A stretch of DNA of 33,899 nucleotides from Candidatus Methanofilum arcanum (GTDB taxonomy: Archaea; Halobacteriota; Methanomicrobia; Methanomicrobiales; Methanospirillaceae). Positions 1 through 8,200 of the stretch are shown here, piece by piece. Position 1 is the first letter of the stretch, and every line of letters starts with the position of its first letter. The notes under the pieces were generated by a model. That model made no database searches. It was given only the letters and a program-made list of their open reading frames with translations, and had not been told where the DNA came from. A program made the position numbers and the translations under genes. The stretch lies in assembly GCA_031285085.1 (NCBI GenBank), contig JAITWW010000007.1, positions 1 through 33,899 on the forward strand, in the 5' to 3' direction.

Positions 1-154
1 ATGCAAGAGCCCAGCAGTTAAATGCATCATCTCCTCCTCCGAGATCGGTACTGAGATGAAATACAGCAGGGTATGTAAGAACAGCAGCAAGCAGGGTAAA
101 TAAGAGGAATACCCCTAGATACTCTTTCATCATATTTTCTTCTTCACTGGTCAT
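1..154 (-). CDS. Membrane protein, N-terminal part only (runs off the window)
   Basis: The visible 51 residues read MTSEEENMMKEYLGVFLLF, then a hydrophobic helix (about residues 11-29), then a short outward segment with HLSTDLGGGDDAFNCW. A first helix followed by a D-rich loop containing a GD-type motif resembles multi-TM GT-C glycosyltransferases and related archaeal membrane proteins, but the fragment is too short to decide. ATG at 154 is preferred to the ATGs at 133 and 130 because a TATA box lies about 35 nt upstream, which would give a very short leader. It is divergent from the DUF362 gene. The coding call is fairly safe; the function is a guess. Confidence 0.6.
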   Translation of the reverse strand, partial: MTSEEENMMKEYLGVFLLFTLLAAVLTYPAVFHLSTDLGGGDDAFNCWALA

Positions 155-185
155 TTCGATCAATAATAAGTAATACACAATAATG

Positions 186-197
186 CCATATAAATAA
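186..197 (-). promoter_or_regulatory. TATA box for the leftmost minus-strand gene
   Basis: Read on the minus strand the site is TTATTTATATGG. An archaeal TATA box centred near 191 predicts transcription from about 165, some 10 nt before the ATG at 154, so the mRNA would be nearly leaderless. Confidence 0.5.
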
Positions 198-256
198 TTT
201 TATTCAATCGTTATCATTTTGTTTTCTCAAGTTATTCTTTTTTGTGACTCAAAACT

Positions 257-266
257 CCTATATACC
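257..266 (+). promoter_or_regulatory. TATA box for the DUF362/ferredoxin gene
   Basis: CCTATATACC is centred about 33 nt before the ATG at 295. The predicted start of transcription is near 286, and the short leader carries a GAAGGA ribosome site. Confidence 0.5.
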
Positions 267-294
267 ATTATAGTCTATAGAAGAAGGACCAGAT

Positions 295-1401
295 ATGACA
301 AGTGACGTATTCTTCATCAACCTTCGCACAAACGACTTCGAAAATACACAACAAAAAATTCGCCGAATTTTTGATGGAGCAGATCTTGCGGCGTGCATCT
401 CAAAGGACGATCTTTGTGCCATTAAACTCCATATGGGAGAACGAGGAAATGATGCATATATTAGACCTCAATATGCTCGACAGGTTGTTGATGCTGTGCG
501 TGATGCACAGGGAAAGCCATTTCTCACAGATACCAATACCCTGTATCTCTATAAACGCAGAAACGCAGTAGATCATCATGAAACTGCAATTCTTAATGGA
601 TTTTCCTATTCAACGGTACATGCCCCTGTTATCATTGCTGATGGTCTACACGGAGAGAATGAGACAGATGTTGTCATCAATCAAAAGCACTTCAAAAAAG
701 TACATATCGCAGGTGCTTTTACGCAAGCAGAGTCTATGATTGTGCTTTCTCATGTAAAAGGACATATTCTTGCAGGGTTTGGAGGAGCACTAAAAAATCT
801 TGCTATGGGCTGTGCAACAATTGCTGGTAAAAAAGATCAGCATCAGGGATGGACAGCAGTTGTAAACACAGAGGCCTGTGTTGGATGTGGCACATGTGTT
901 GACTTATGTCAGTTCAATATTATTACTATCAAAGATGGTATCGCACAGATTCCTGCTGATGAGTGTTATGGCTGTGCAGGCTGTCTTGAAGTCTGTGAAT
1001 CAAATGCAATTGATTTTGATTGGAAAAACGATTTTAAAATATTTGTTGAGAGAATGATGGAATATGCCTATGGATCAGTCCTTGGCCTGTCACAAAAAGT
1101 AGGATATATCAATCTTCTCACAAATATCAGCCCATTTTGTGACTGTGCATCCTTCTCAAATCCAGCTATCGTTCCTGATATTGGAATATTAGCATCCAAA
1201 GATCCAGTGGCTATTGATCAGGCAAGTATTGATCTGATTAATCAACAACATGGGGTGCATGATTCATTGCTTCATTCCCATTTTCATCCGGGAGAAGACA
1301 AGTTCACTGGACTCTGGCCAAAAGTTGATGGAAGATATCAGATTGAGTATGCTGAAAAAATAGGGATGGGTACGCGAGATTATCGTCTTATCACCCTTTA
1401 A
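295..1401 (+). CDS. DUF362 domain protein with a two-cluster ferredoxin domain
   Basis: A 368-aa protein. Residues about 1-185 and 270-350 look like the DUF362 family. Between them (about 190-240) is a bacterial-type 2[4Fe-4S] ferredoxin module with two CxxCxxCxxxC motifs, CVGCGTCVDLC and CYGCAGCLEVC, so all eight cluster ligands are present. There is no signal peptide, so it is probably a cytoplasmic electron-transfer protein. Members of this family are common in methanogens and anaerobes, but the reaction is not established. The start is supported by GAAGGA 9-14 nt upstream. It stands alone, convergent with the DUF3821 pair (15 nt between the gene ends). Confidence 0.85.
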   Translation: MTSDVFFINLRTNDFENTQQKIRRIFDGADLAACISKDDLCAIKLHMGERGNDAYIRPQYARQVVDAVRDAQGKPFLTDTNTLYLYKRRNAVDHHETAILNGFSYSTVHAPVIIADGLHGENETDVVINQKHFKKVHIAGAFTQAESMIVLSHVKGHILAGFGGALKNLAMGCATIAGKKDQHQGWTAVVNTEACVGCGTCVDLCQFNIITIKDGIAQIPADECYGCAGCLEVCESNAIDFDWKNDFKIFVERMMEYAYGSVLGLSQKVGYINLLTNISPFCDCASFSNPAIVPDIGILASKDPVAIDQASIDLINQQHGVHDSLLHSHFHPGEDKFTGLWPKVDGRYQIEYAEKIGMGTRDYRLITL

Positions 1402-1416
1402 TTCATTTTACATATA

Positions 1417-2136
1417 TTATCTGCTTAATGGATTTGTGCCTTGAAGGGTGATGGTGATCTTTTCAGACACTGCTTGTGGGTTATTATCTGCTAGGGAGTT
1501 TGCTTGTATTTCAGCCCACAGCATGTACGTCCCACTCTCATATGACCCCGTATTCCATACTCCACTAGAGAAATAGATCTGCTGAGTCATTGGAATATCT
1601 ATGAGTGAAAAACCATTGACTGCGGTTAATTCAGCTCCAGAAGGTGTTTGTATTTTGATAGTGACAGGAGCACCACTTCCTCGTGCACTCATTGGTGCGA
1701 GATTTGATATGATGCGAAACGCAGCGGTATGCCCTTTTGGAAACCATTTATTTGTTGCATCAAAATCAGATACGGTATCCCATACCTGTAATGTGAGAGA
1801 TGGCTGTGTAACAGTAAATGCAGGGTTTCGATCAGGGTATGTGTACCAGCGTCCTGTTGCATCAGTGAATGTTGTTGGCATGATATAGTATGAATGAGCA
1901 CTGGGAACTGTTTCAGTCAGAGTTGGTTCCCGAGACCTGCTACTTCCTGGAGCCCACCATGCGATCTGAGTGCCATCTGCAATACCACATGCAGAGATAT
2001 CAATCCCTTCTTCCCCAACGAATACAGTTCCCTCGGAGGGTATTTTTGATATCTCACCAGCACAAACGTGACTACCAAAGCATCCGATAATGATAGTGAG
2101 CAATACAAGGCACCGTGCTGTAGATAGTGTATGCAT
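1417..2136 (-). CDS. Secreted DUF3821-type protein without C-terminal anchor
   Basis: A 239-aa protein starting MHTLSTARCLVLLTIIIG, a classical signal peptide that ends near an AxA-like site (VCAG). The mature part matches its upstream neighbour: both begin with an xVFVGExGxD motif followed by GTxIAWWAxG, which I associate with the DUF3821 family of Methanomicrobiales surface proteins. The C-terminus looks like an Ig-like beta domain (GTYMLWAEIQANS...) and ends TNPLSR without a membrane helix, so it is probably released or held by its partner. A longer reading frame starts at 2250, but that overlaps the preceding gene and puts the signal peptide internally. The gap to the preceding gene is 44 nt, which suggests one transcript. 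Confidence 0.75.
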   Translation of the reverse strand: MHTLSTARCLVLLTIIIGCFGSHVCAGEISKIPSEGTVFVGEEGIDISACGIADGTQIAWWAPGSSRSREPTLTETVPSAHSYYIMPTTFTDATGRWYTYPDRNPAFTVTQPSLTLQVWDTVSDFDATNKWFPKGHTAAFRIISNLAPMSARGSGAPVTIKIQTPSGAELTAVNGFSLIDIPMTQQIYFSSGVWNTGSYESGTYMLWAEIQANSLADNNPQAVSEKITITLQGTNPLSR

Positions 2137-2180
2137 AATAGAGACTGGCAAGCAAAAGATAAATGTTTTTGTTTCTATGG

Positions 2181-3272
2181 TTAAGAGATGCGCCGAGATG
2201 TGAAAAATCCTATCAGTGACAAAACACTCAACACTCCAAGCAGAGACCATGACAATGGGGATGCTACTGGCTCGGTTGGCTCAGGTGTTGGAGGCACTCC
2301 TGCATCAGCTTCAGATGAGACAAGTTGAGATGAAGAGGAGGAGGGAGGAGAGGATTTTTGATTATTTGCACCCGGTGGGCGAGGAAGATCTGTTTTTTTA
2401 ACCACTACTGTTGTGCGAGGAGTGCGCACTGTTGTTTGGATCGTGATTGGTATAGTTGCTTCAGGTGTTGTTATCTCTCTTGTTGGCTCAGGCGTGGGCT
2501 TCGGGGTTGGTTTCGGAGTCTCTTCGACTTTTTTCTTTGGATCGGCAACAGAAAGGATAAATGTCTGCCACTCAGTTACTGTCATATCTGTCACTGGATA
2601 GTTTTCAGAAAGTCCATTTACCGTTGCAACCGCTCGAAATGAGTACTCTCCTTCTGGATAATCATCCAGCTTTGTGTCCCACACAACTCCGGTATCATAT
2701 GGAGTATAATATACAGGAATGTCTACAAGATTGAAAGGAGCGTTTCCAGAAAGACCAAGGGTTGTATAGATGGCATCATCTGGTCCTTTCATTTCGATGG
2801 TAATAGAGGCTCCAAAACACTCTGTTCTCTGTGCCATCTCAGCCATACTTGTGTAGATCTGAAATGAGACAAGATTTCCTTTTTTAATCCAGGTTTCATC
2901 ATGGTTAATCCCTGCTTCATTGACCTCAAGACGCAAGCTTGGTTCAATAAGATTGAAAATTTGCTCATTTTGCTGAAGATTATACCAGAATCCAATTTTG
3001 CCTGAAAAAATAGCAGGATCCACGAAAAAGTTATTTGAATCCATTACGTTATATCGAGCGTCTGGAAGATTTTGAGAAAAACCACTAGCCCACCAGGCGA
3101 TCTCTGTTCCTGCGCGAACACCTGCGCGAGTGAGATCGAGTCCACTCTCTCCTACAAAGACATAATCCGTTGATGAGGGAATGTGGCAGGCAGCAGCTAC
3201 TGGAGATATGCTTTCCATAAGCAAAATGAGAAAGAAACAAATGGAAAGTACTGCTAATAAGAATGACCTCAT
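2181..3272 (-). CDS. Surface-anchored DUF3821-type protein
   Basis: A 363-aa protein. Residues 1-28 are a signal peptide (MRSFLLAVLSICFFLILLME). Residues about 35-235 are the DUF3821-like region with VFVGESGLDLT and GTEIAWWASG. Residues about 245-330 are a Pro/Thr/Ser-rich stalk (PKPTPKPTPEPT, then SSPPSSSSS), probably glycosylated. Residues about 337-358 are a hydrophobic helix (LSWSLLGVLSVLSLIGFF) followed by TSRRIS, the usual layout of an archaeal cell-surface protein held by a C-terminal anchor. It is the first gene of a tandem pair of paralogues. No catalytic motif is visible, so a structural or adhesive role is inferred. Confidence 0.75.
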   Translation of the reverse strand: MRSFLLAVLSICFFLILLMESISPVAAACHIPSSTDYVFVGESGLDLTRAGVRAGTEIAWWASGFSQNLPDARYNVMDSNNFFVDPAIFSGKIGFWYNLQQNEQIFNLIEPSLRLEVNEAGINHDETWIKKGNLVSFQIYTSMAEMAQRTECFGASITIEMKGPDDAIYTTLGLSGNAPFNLVDIPVYYTPYDTGVVWDTKLDDYPEGEYSFRAVATVNGLSENYPVTDMTVTEWQTFILSVADPKKKVEETPKPTPKPTPEPTREITTPEATIPITIQTTVRTPRTTVVVKKTDLPRPPGANNQKSSPPSSSSSQLVSSEADAGVPPTPEPTEPVASPLSWSLLGVLSVLSLIGFFTSRRIS

Positions 3273-3379
3273 ATTGTTACGTATTTCGACATACTAGATG
3301 AAAACAGTTATTGAAAAAGATCTCTTCCTGATCCTTTTGTCGTAACCTTCATACTCCCTATGAGACAACATAACTCAAC

Positions 3380-4258
3380 ATGGCCTTGACAAAAAGAATC
3401 ATTCCCTGTCTTGATATAAAAGATGGACGGGTCGTGAAAGGTACAAAATTCATTGATTTAAGAGATGCAGGAGATCCTGTTGAACGAGCTGCTGTATATA
3501 ATGAACAGGGAGCAGATGAGGTCGTTTTTCTCGATATTACTGCATCAAAGGAGAAAAGAGGCGCCCTTTTGAGTGTGATTGGGAGAGCTGCTGATGAACT
3601 GTTCCTACCACTTACTGTTGGAGGTGGAATTCATGATACAAATGATATTACCGAACTTCTCCGTGCAGGGGCTGATAAGGTTTCGATCAATACAGGAGGT
3701 GTCAAGGATCCTGAGCTATACACAAAAGGTGCAGATATTTTTGGAAACCAGTGCATCGTTGCTGCAATTGATGTTCGAAGAAGATATGACATTGATGTAG
3801 AGATAAAGCTTGAAGCATTATCGAAAGAGAGGGGAGTTCGCTCTAAAGAAACACAGATTCCAATACCAGAAAAACCAAACCCAATTCGGCTACCAGATGG
3901 AACTGCATGTTGGTATGAGGTTGTGATATATGGAGGAAGTACTCCAACTGGCATTGATGCGGTGTGGTGGGCAAAAGAGGCTGAAGCACGAGGGGCGGGG
4001 GAGATCTTACTTACCAGTATGGAAACAGATGGGGAAAAAGATGGTTTCGATCTTGCAATTACAAAAGCAGTTGCAGATTCAGTGCATGTCCCCATTATTG
4101 CATCTGGTGGCGTTGGCACCCTTGAACACTTTTATGATGGATTTACAAAAGGGAATGCAGATGCTTGCCTTGCTGCATCAGTTTTTCACTATGGCACCTA
4201 CACTGTTCTTGATGTAAAGAGGTACTTGCACGATCGAGGGATAAACGTACGGTTATAA
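3380..4258 (+). CDS. hisF: Imidazole glycerol phosphate synthase subunit HisF, with a loop insertion
   Basis: The cyclase subunit of IGP synthase. With HisH-supplied ammonia it turns PRFAR into imidazole glycerol phosphate and AICAR in histidine synthesis. The (beta/alpha)8 barrel is complete: [16 protein letters not shown] at the start (catalytic D12), AIDVRR (catalytic D131), [23 protein letters not shown] and PIIASGGVG phosphate-binding loops, and LAASVFHYG near the end. At 292 aa it is longer than the usual 250-270; the excess is a charged insertion at about residues 136-175, directly after the second catalytic Asp. Transcription is followed by a long pyrimidine tract. No other his gene is in the window. 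Confidence 0.95.
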   Translation: MALTKRIIPCLDIKDGRVVKGTKFIDLRDAGDPVERAAVYNEQGADEVVFLDITASKEKRGALLSVIGRAADELFLPLTVGGGIHDTNDITELLRAGADKVSINTGGVKDPELYTKGADIFGNQCIVAAIDVRRRYDIDVEIKLEALSKERGVRSKETQIPIPEKPNPIRLPDGTACWYEVVIYGGSTPTGIDAVWWAKEAEARGAGEILLTSMETDGEKDGFDLAITKAVADSVHVPIIASGGVGTLEHFYDGFTKGNADACLAASVFHYGTYTVLDVKRYLHDRGINVRL

Positions 4259-4286
4259 CTTAAAATGAAGTAATGCTACCATTTAT

Positions 4287-4334
4287 CTCTTTTTTCCCTT
4301 TTCCTCTCTTTTCCCTCTCTTTTTCCTCTCTTTT
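4287..4334 (+). terminator. 48-nt uninterrupted pyrimidine tract after hisF
   Basis: A run of only C and T, with several T4-T6 blocks, starts 28 nt after the hisF stop; one A then separates it from another T-rich block. Archaeal RNA polymerase terminates at U-rich tracts without a hairpin, so this is a plausible strong terminator insulating hisF from the next gene. Confidence 0.6.
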
Positions 4335-4413
4335 ATCTTCTTTTTTATACTTCCTTGCTTCTGTGTAATCGTACCCACAAACCTTAAACCCTAGAACCTC
4401 TCCTTATCTGTTG

Positions 4414-5700
4414 ATGAAACCATATCTCCAAGTTGCGCTTGATCTTGTGGAACTCGACCGCGCCATTGAAATTGCAGCTGAATCTCTTGCAGGTGGTGCA
4501 GACTGGCTTGAAATCGGAACTCCGCTCATTAAAAGTGAAGGAATGCGTGCAGTGAGTGAGATAAAGAAGCGCTTTCCAACTATTCAAATTATTGCAGATA
4601 TGAAGATAGCAGATACAGGAGCGATGGAAGTAGAGATGGCTGCAAAGTCTGGTGCCTCCATTATCTGTATTCTTGGAGCTTCTGATGATGCTGTGATAAT
4701 CGACGCACTTCGAGCAGCACAGAAGTATGGAGTGCAGCTCATGGCTGATCTTATTCATGTCCAAGATCCTGTCCTTCGAAGCAAGGAGCTCCAGCAGCTT
4801 GGAGTTCATATCATCAATGCCCATGTAGGTATTGATCAGCAGATGATGGGGAAGTCATCTCTTGATCTTATTACATCCATTGCCTCAGAGATTGATGTTC
4901 CACTTGCTATTGCAGGAGGGCTTGACAGCGAAAATGCCGCTCTTGCCGTAAAAGCTGGTGCATCAATTGTCATTGTTGGAGGGTGGATTACCCGTTCATC
5001 TGATGTTACCGGCGCAACTGCGCGCATTAGATCTGCCATTGATGATCCATCTTTGATATCACCAACCACAAAGACACGTGATGATGAGGTTCGTGAGATG
5101 TTTTCAACGCTTTCCACGCCACGTATCAGCGATGCGATGCACCGGAAAGGGGCTATGATTGGCATTACATCAATATGTGGAGATAATATCCGGGCAGCAG
5201 GGCAAGCAATAACTGTTCAGACCTTTGCAGGTGACTGGGCAAAGCCTGTGCAAGCCATTGAACTGGGAAAACAAGGGGATATGCTTGTTATTAATAATGA
5301 TGGAGGAACACATATTGCTCCATGGGGTGAGCTGGCAACTATTTCTGCAATAAATCGTGGTATTGCAGGGGTTATTATTGATGGCTCTGTTCGTGATGTT
5401 GATGATATTCGCACCATGCATTATCCCATATGGGCACGCGGGACCTGTCCAAATGCTGGTGAACCAAAAGGATTTGGAGAGATAAATGCTGAAATACAGT
5501 GCTGTGGGCAGACAGTGCGTGCGGGGGATTGGATTATCGCAGATGAAAATGGTGTTGTGGTTGTTCCAAAAGAGCGAGCATATGAGATAGCACGTCGTGC
5601 CCTTGAGGTTCAAAAAACAGAGGATAGAATTAGGGAGGAGCTTAAAAGGGGCAAAGGACTTGCAGAGGTTATGAATCTTCTCAGGTGGGAGAAACAATAA
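4414..5700 (+). CDS. Fusion of 3-hexulose-6-phosphate synthase and an RraA-like domain
   Basis: A 428-aa two-domain protein. Residues about 1-210 are a KGPDC/HPS barrel of the OMP-decarboxylase superfamily, with VALDLVELDRA, the catalytic ADMKIADTG (DxKxxD) and the phosphate loops AIAGGL and VGGWITRS. In archaea without the oxidative pentose pathway, HPS with its isomerase interconverts fructose-6-P and ribulose-5-P plus formaldehyde and so supplies pentoses. Residues about 225-405 are an RraA/demethylmenaquinone methyltransferase-like domain with DGSVRDVDDI and ENGVVVVP. Such proteins are annotated as bifunctional HPS/ribonuclease regulators in Methanomicrobiales; what the RraA part does there is unknown. 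ATG 4414 is preferred to the in-frame TTG just before it. Confidence 0.88.
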   Translation: MKPYLQVALDLVELDRAIEIAAESLAGGADWLEIGTPLIKSEGMRAVSEIKKRFPTIQIIADMKIADTGAMEVEMAAKSGASIICILGASDDAVIIDALRAAQKYGVQLMADLIHVQDPVLRSKELQQLGVHIINAHVGIDQQMMGKSSLDLITSIASEIDVPLAIAGGLDSENAALAVKAGASIVIVGGWITRSSDVTGATARIRSAIDDPSLISPTTKTRDDEVREMFSTLSTPRISDAMHRKGAMIGITSICGDNIRAAGQAITVQTFAGDWAKPVQAIELGKQGDMLVINNDGGTHIAPWGELATISAINRGIAGVIIDGSVRDVDDIRTMHYPIWARGTCPNAGEPKGFGEINAEIQCCGQTVRAGDWIIADENGVVVVPKERAYEIARRALEVQKTEDRIREELKRGKGLAEVMNLLRWEKQ

Positions 5701-5734
5701 TATCAAAAATATCAAAAAAGTGCTCTGTAACATT

Positions 5735-5757
5735 CACCAAATGTTCTATTTTTGGTG
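5735..5757. terminator. Hairpin between the convergent HPS and dgt genes
   Basis: CACCAAA (5735-5741) and TTTGGTG (5751-5757) form a perfect 7-bp stem with a 9-nt loop. It lies 34 nt after the HPS-RraA stop and is bounded by T-rich sequence. It would fold in transcripts from either strand and may end or protect both mRNAs. Confidence 0.4.
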
Positions 5758-5852
5758 GATTCTAGAGAATTGCAATTGCACTTTTGCTGGCTTTGTTTAT
5801 AAACGGGAGCATTTATGAGGCGATGAGACCTTGTCTTCTATCTTGTGATATC

Positions 5853-7058
5853 TCAGTTTCTTCCTGAAAAATGTTGCACGCGAACAGGAAGCACGATCTC
5901 TTTACACCGTGCTTCAAAATAATTATCTGTCATTCCTGCAAGAAAATCAAGGACGGCCTGTTCTGGAGTGACTTCTTCTCTATACCGTGGTGAAGTCGAT
6001 TCGTTATCTAAAAAGTCAGTAAAGATAGCAGAGTCATTTCGTTCATGCTCAAGATCATCAAGATAGTGCTCATAGAGATCAGAAAAAAGTCTCTCCATTC
6101 GTTTCTGATTTCCAAGAAGCACAGGAGATTCACAGATCGAGCTGAAGTTAAATCTCTTAAATGCACGTAGAAATGCCTGACCATCTTCTGAAAAAGAGAT
6201 CATGTCTTGATTATAACTGGTATAAAGGAGATCCTTGACTAAAAGATCAACTGTTTTCCTCTCTATTTTATTGCGATCTTCCCAAATATCATCTATTTCA
6301 AGCATTTCATAGCAAAGTTCTGGAAAGTTTTGGAGATCCTCTCTTGTCAACAGATTCACTGCCAGTGCATCGATTAGATCACGGGCAACATATGCTATAC
6401 TATCTGATAATCGCACAACACATCCTTCATAGGTTGATGGAAGGCTATCTCTCCCTGCAAGAGATCTCTCATATTTTTCCTGAATACTATCAATTGAAAG
6501 CTGTCTATCTGGGATCAGTTTATACTTGTCCTTCTCACCGTTATGCGATAAAATGCCATCTAAGACCTGAATCGTGAGATCACGATCCTCAATAATCTCA
6601 AGCCAACGATAGCTCTGTACATTATGAGCAAATCCAGGAATTTTCACCTTTTTTGCCAGAGCATTGAGAATTGTCTCTCCTTCATGCCCAAAAGGTGGAT
6701 GACCGATATCATGCCCAAGGGAGATGGCTTCGATGAGATCATCATTTAATGACAAAGCGCGTCCGATGGTTTGTGCAACTCTTGATACTATCTGCACATG
6801 CAAAGCGCGGTGGGCGATGTGCATATGATCAACAAGAAAAAAGACCTGTGTCTTGTCGATGTAGCGTGTGTACGCCATTGAGTTCAAGATTCGATCTGTA
6901 TCTCGAGCATAAGGGGGTCTGATCACTTCTTCTTCAGGAAAGCTAGAAAATATACGTATATATGCCGCATTCGGGCAAGCATGTGACGAACGACTTGCAT
7001 CAGAACGTTTGGATAGTTCTGCAAGATGTTGATAGAATGCACTATATTTTTCTTTCAT
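5853..7058 (-). CDS. dgt: HD-domain dGTPase-like triphosphohydrolase
   Basis: A 401-aa protein with the HD-superfamily metal site: H87 in ALHVQ, H116-D117 in SLGHDIGHPPFGHEG, and D219 in VRLSDSIAYVARD. The GHDxGHxPFGHxGE block is diagnostic of the dGTP triphosphohydrolase family, which hydrolyses dNTPs to nucleoside and triphosphate. The N-terminus has the RILNSMAYTRYIDKTQVF segment in place of the usual R(L)xxKTQVF motif. A TATA-like TTTTAAATAAAC on the minus strand about 35 nt before the ATG suggests its own promoter even though it lies 41 nt behind a small membrane gene. The exact substrate (dGTP or a broader dNTP range) cannot be read from the sequence. Confidence 0.88.
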   Translation of the reverse strand: MKEKYSAFYQHLAELSKRSDASRSSHACPNAAYIRIFSSFPEEEVIRPPYARDTDRILNSMAYTRYIDKTQVFFLVDHMHIAHRALHVQIVSRVAQTIGRALSLNDDLIEAISLGHDIGHPPFGHEGETILNALAKKVKIPGFAHNVQSYRWLEIIEDRDLTIQVLDGILSHNGEKDKYKLIPDRQLSIDSIQEKYERSLAGRDSLPSTYEGCVVRLSDSIAYVARDLIDALAVNLLTREDLQNFPELCYEMLEIDDIWEDRNKIERKTVDLLVKDLLYTSYNQDMISFSEDGQAFLRAFKRFNFSSICESPVLLGNQKRMERLFSDLYEHYLDDLEHERNDSAIFTDFLDNESTSPRYREEVTPEQAVLDFLAGMTDNYFEARCKEIVLPVRVQHFSGRN

Positions 7059-7099
7059 TCTATAACGCAGTTTTAATTGAATAATTTGTTTATTTAAAA

Positions 7100-7375
7100 T
7101 TATATGAGAAAGAAGTTGTTAGAATTAGAACGTACGAGCCCATCATTCTCAACGGGTCGGTTAAAACTAACAATAAGCCCTGAATTGATCATGCGTGTGA
7201 GATTATTCAATCCTACAAATCCATTTTCTTCGAGAAATTGATTATACTCACTTAGTAACCTTTCCTGTCTTTCAAATGAATACTGCTGATCCATAACGAA
7301 CGTAGCAGCTGCAATAAGAGCAGCGCTGATACACAAAAGTAACACAAAAATACTCACAATTTTTGATCTCGTCAC
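7100..7375 (-). CDS. Small single-pass membrane or secreted protein, unknown
   Basis: A 91-aa protein starting at GTG 7375, placed 9 nt after a strong GGAGGAGA ribosome site. Residues 5-27 are a hydrophobic helix (IVSIFVLLLCISAALIAAA) preceded by R/K, so it is a signal anchor or signal peptide. The rest is polar with no recognised motif. It follows the membrane-anchored regulator by 31 nt and is probably co-transcribed with it; a role linked to that regulator is inference only. Confidence 0.6.
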   Translation of the reverse strand: MTRSKIVSIFVLLLCISAALIAAATFVMDQQYSFERQERLLSEYNQFLEENGFVGLNNLTRMINSGLIVSFNRPVENDGLVRSNSNNFFLI

Positions 7376-7406
7376 CCTTATCTCCTCCTCTCACGTGAAG
7401 TACTTC

Positions 7407-8045
7407 TCACTTCAACATAATTAAGTTGCCCATGCCACGCCGTCGTTTTTCAACAAGCCCCATACTCTCAAGCACATCAAGTGTTCTACTGACATTGGAC
7501 TTTGAAAGGCCAGTTTTTTCTACGATATCACTCTGTGCCATCATACCATCCTCATCAAGTATTGTCTGGTACACAATCTGCTGATCTTCCTTGAGAGATG
7601 GAACAACTGCTTCCCAGCGTGCTTTTCGTTCTTCAAGTGGTGTTGGAATGGGCTGCTCTGGTAATTTTTGGTATGTATTTGTTCCTACTCCAACTTGCGC
7701 TCCAGAAGCTTCGAATGTTCCTGTATAAATGGGTTGATTTGATGATTGAACAGATGTTTGTTGAGTTTGTAGCATGGTTTCTTGCAGCACTTGCATACGA
7801 TCATACAGTAGCAGATACAAAGCACTCGCACTCACAACAAGAGAAGCAATGACGATCGTGGCAACATCAGCAAGTGTGAAAATATCTCCTAAATAAGTAG
7901 ATTGAATAAAATAATCTGTTCCTGTGCTCCAAATTACGAGTGGTGTTGGATTTAATAGCTTGATCCCTAAAAAGAAAGATCCACCAATAAACGCCAGGCC
8001 CGCAAATAAAAATTGCCCAGTCATATACGAATGTGTAGGTGTCAT
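7407..8045 (-). CDS. Membrane-anchored winged-helix transcription regulator
   Basis: A 212-aa protein with two hydrophobic helices (about residues 10-27 and 56-80), a Q/T/S-rich linker (about 88-145), and a C-terminal winged helix (about 150-212). The last contains the recognition block MAQSDIVEKTGLSKSNVSRT followed by LDVLESMGLVEKRRRG, typical of MarR/IclR-like archaeal regulators. It would bind DNA from the membrane, as known for several archaeal regulators with N-terminal TM helices. GGTGA lies just before the ATG. A TATA-like GGTATATATAGG about 75 nt upstream (8118-8129) suggests a leader of roughly 50 nt. Its target is unknown; the small gene behind it is a natural candidate. Confidence 0.75.
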   Translation of the reverse strand: MTPTHSYMTGQFLFAGLAFIGGSFFLGIKLLNPTPLVIWSTGTDYFIQSTYLGDIFTLADVATIVIASLVVSASALYLLLYDRMQVLQETMLQTQQTSVQSSNQPIYTGTFEASGAQVGVGTNTYQKLPEQPIPTPLEERKARWEAVVPSLKEDQQIVYQTILDEDGMMAQSDIVEKTGLSKSNVSRTLDVLESMGLVEKRRRGMGNLIMLK

Positions 8046-8117
8046 AGTAAATCACCAGTGCTGTCAGGTATAATCTGTTTATTCTCTCTACTTTCAATCA
8101 TCCTATACTTGTTCTTC

Positions 8118-8129
8118 CTATATATACCT
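8118..8129 (-). promoter_or_regulatory. TATA box for the regulator gene
   Basis: On the minus strand the site reads GGTATATATAGG, in an AT-rich gap between the regulator and the unknown gene ending at 8201. Predicted transcription start is near 8097. Confidence 0.45.
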
Positions 8130-8200
8130 ATCAGAACAGGTAAGAACTTGCTTAATGGAGATAATATATTTTGATAATGTATAATTATGAACACACCCTA

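Noticed and set aside
2136-2250. N-terminal extension of the second DUF3821 protein to 2250
   Set aside because: It would overlap the preceding gene and place a clear signal peptide 38 residues inside the protein.
3631-4119. 162-codon minus-strand frame inside hisF
   Set aside because: Shadow of a strongly conserved gene; its residues follow the complementary codons with no domain of its own.
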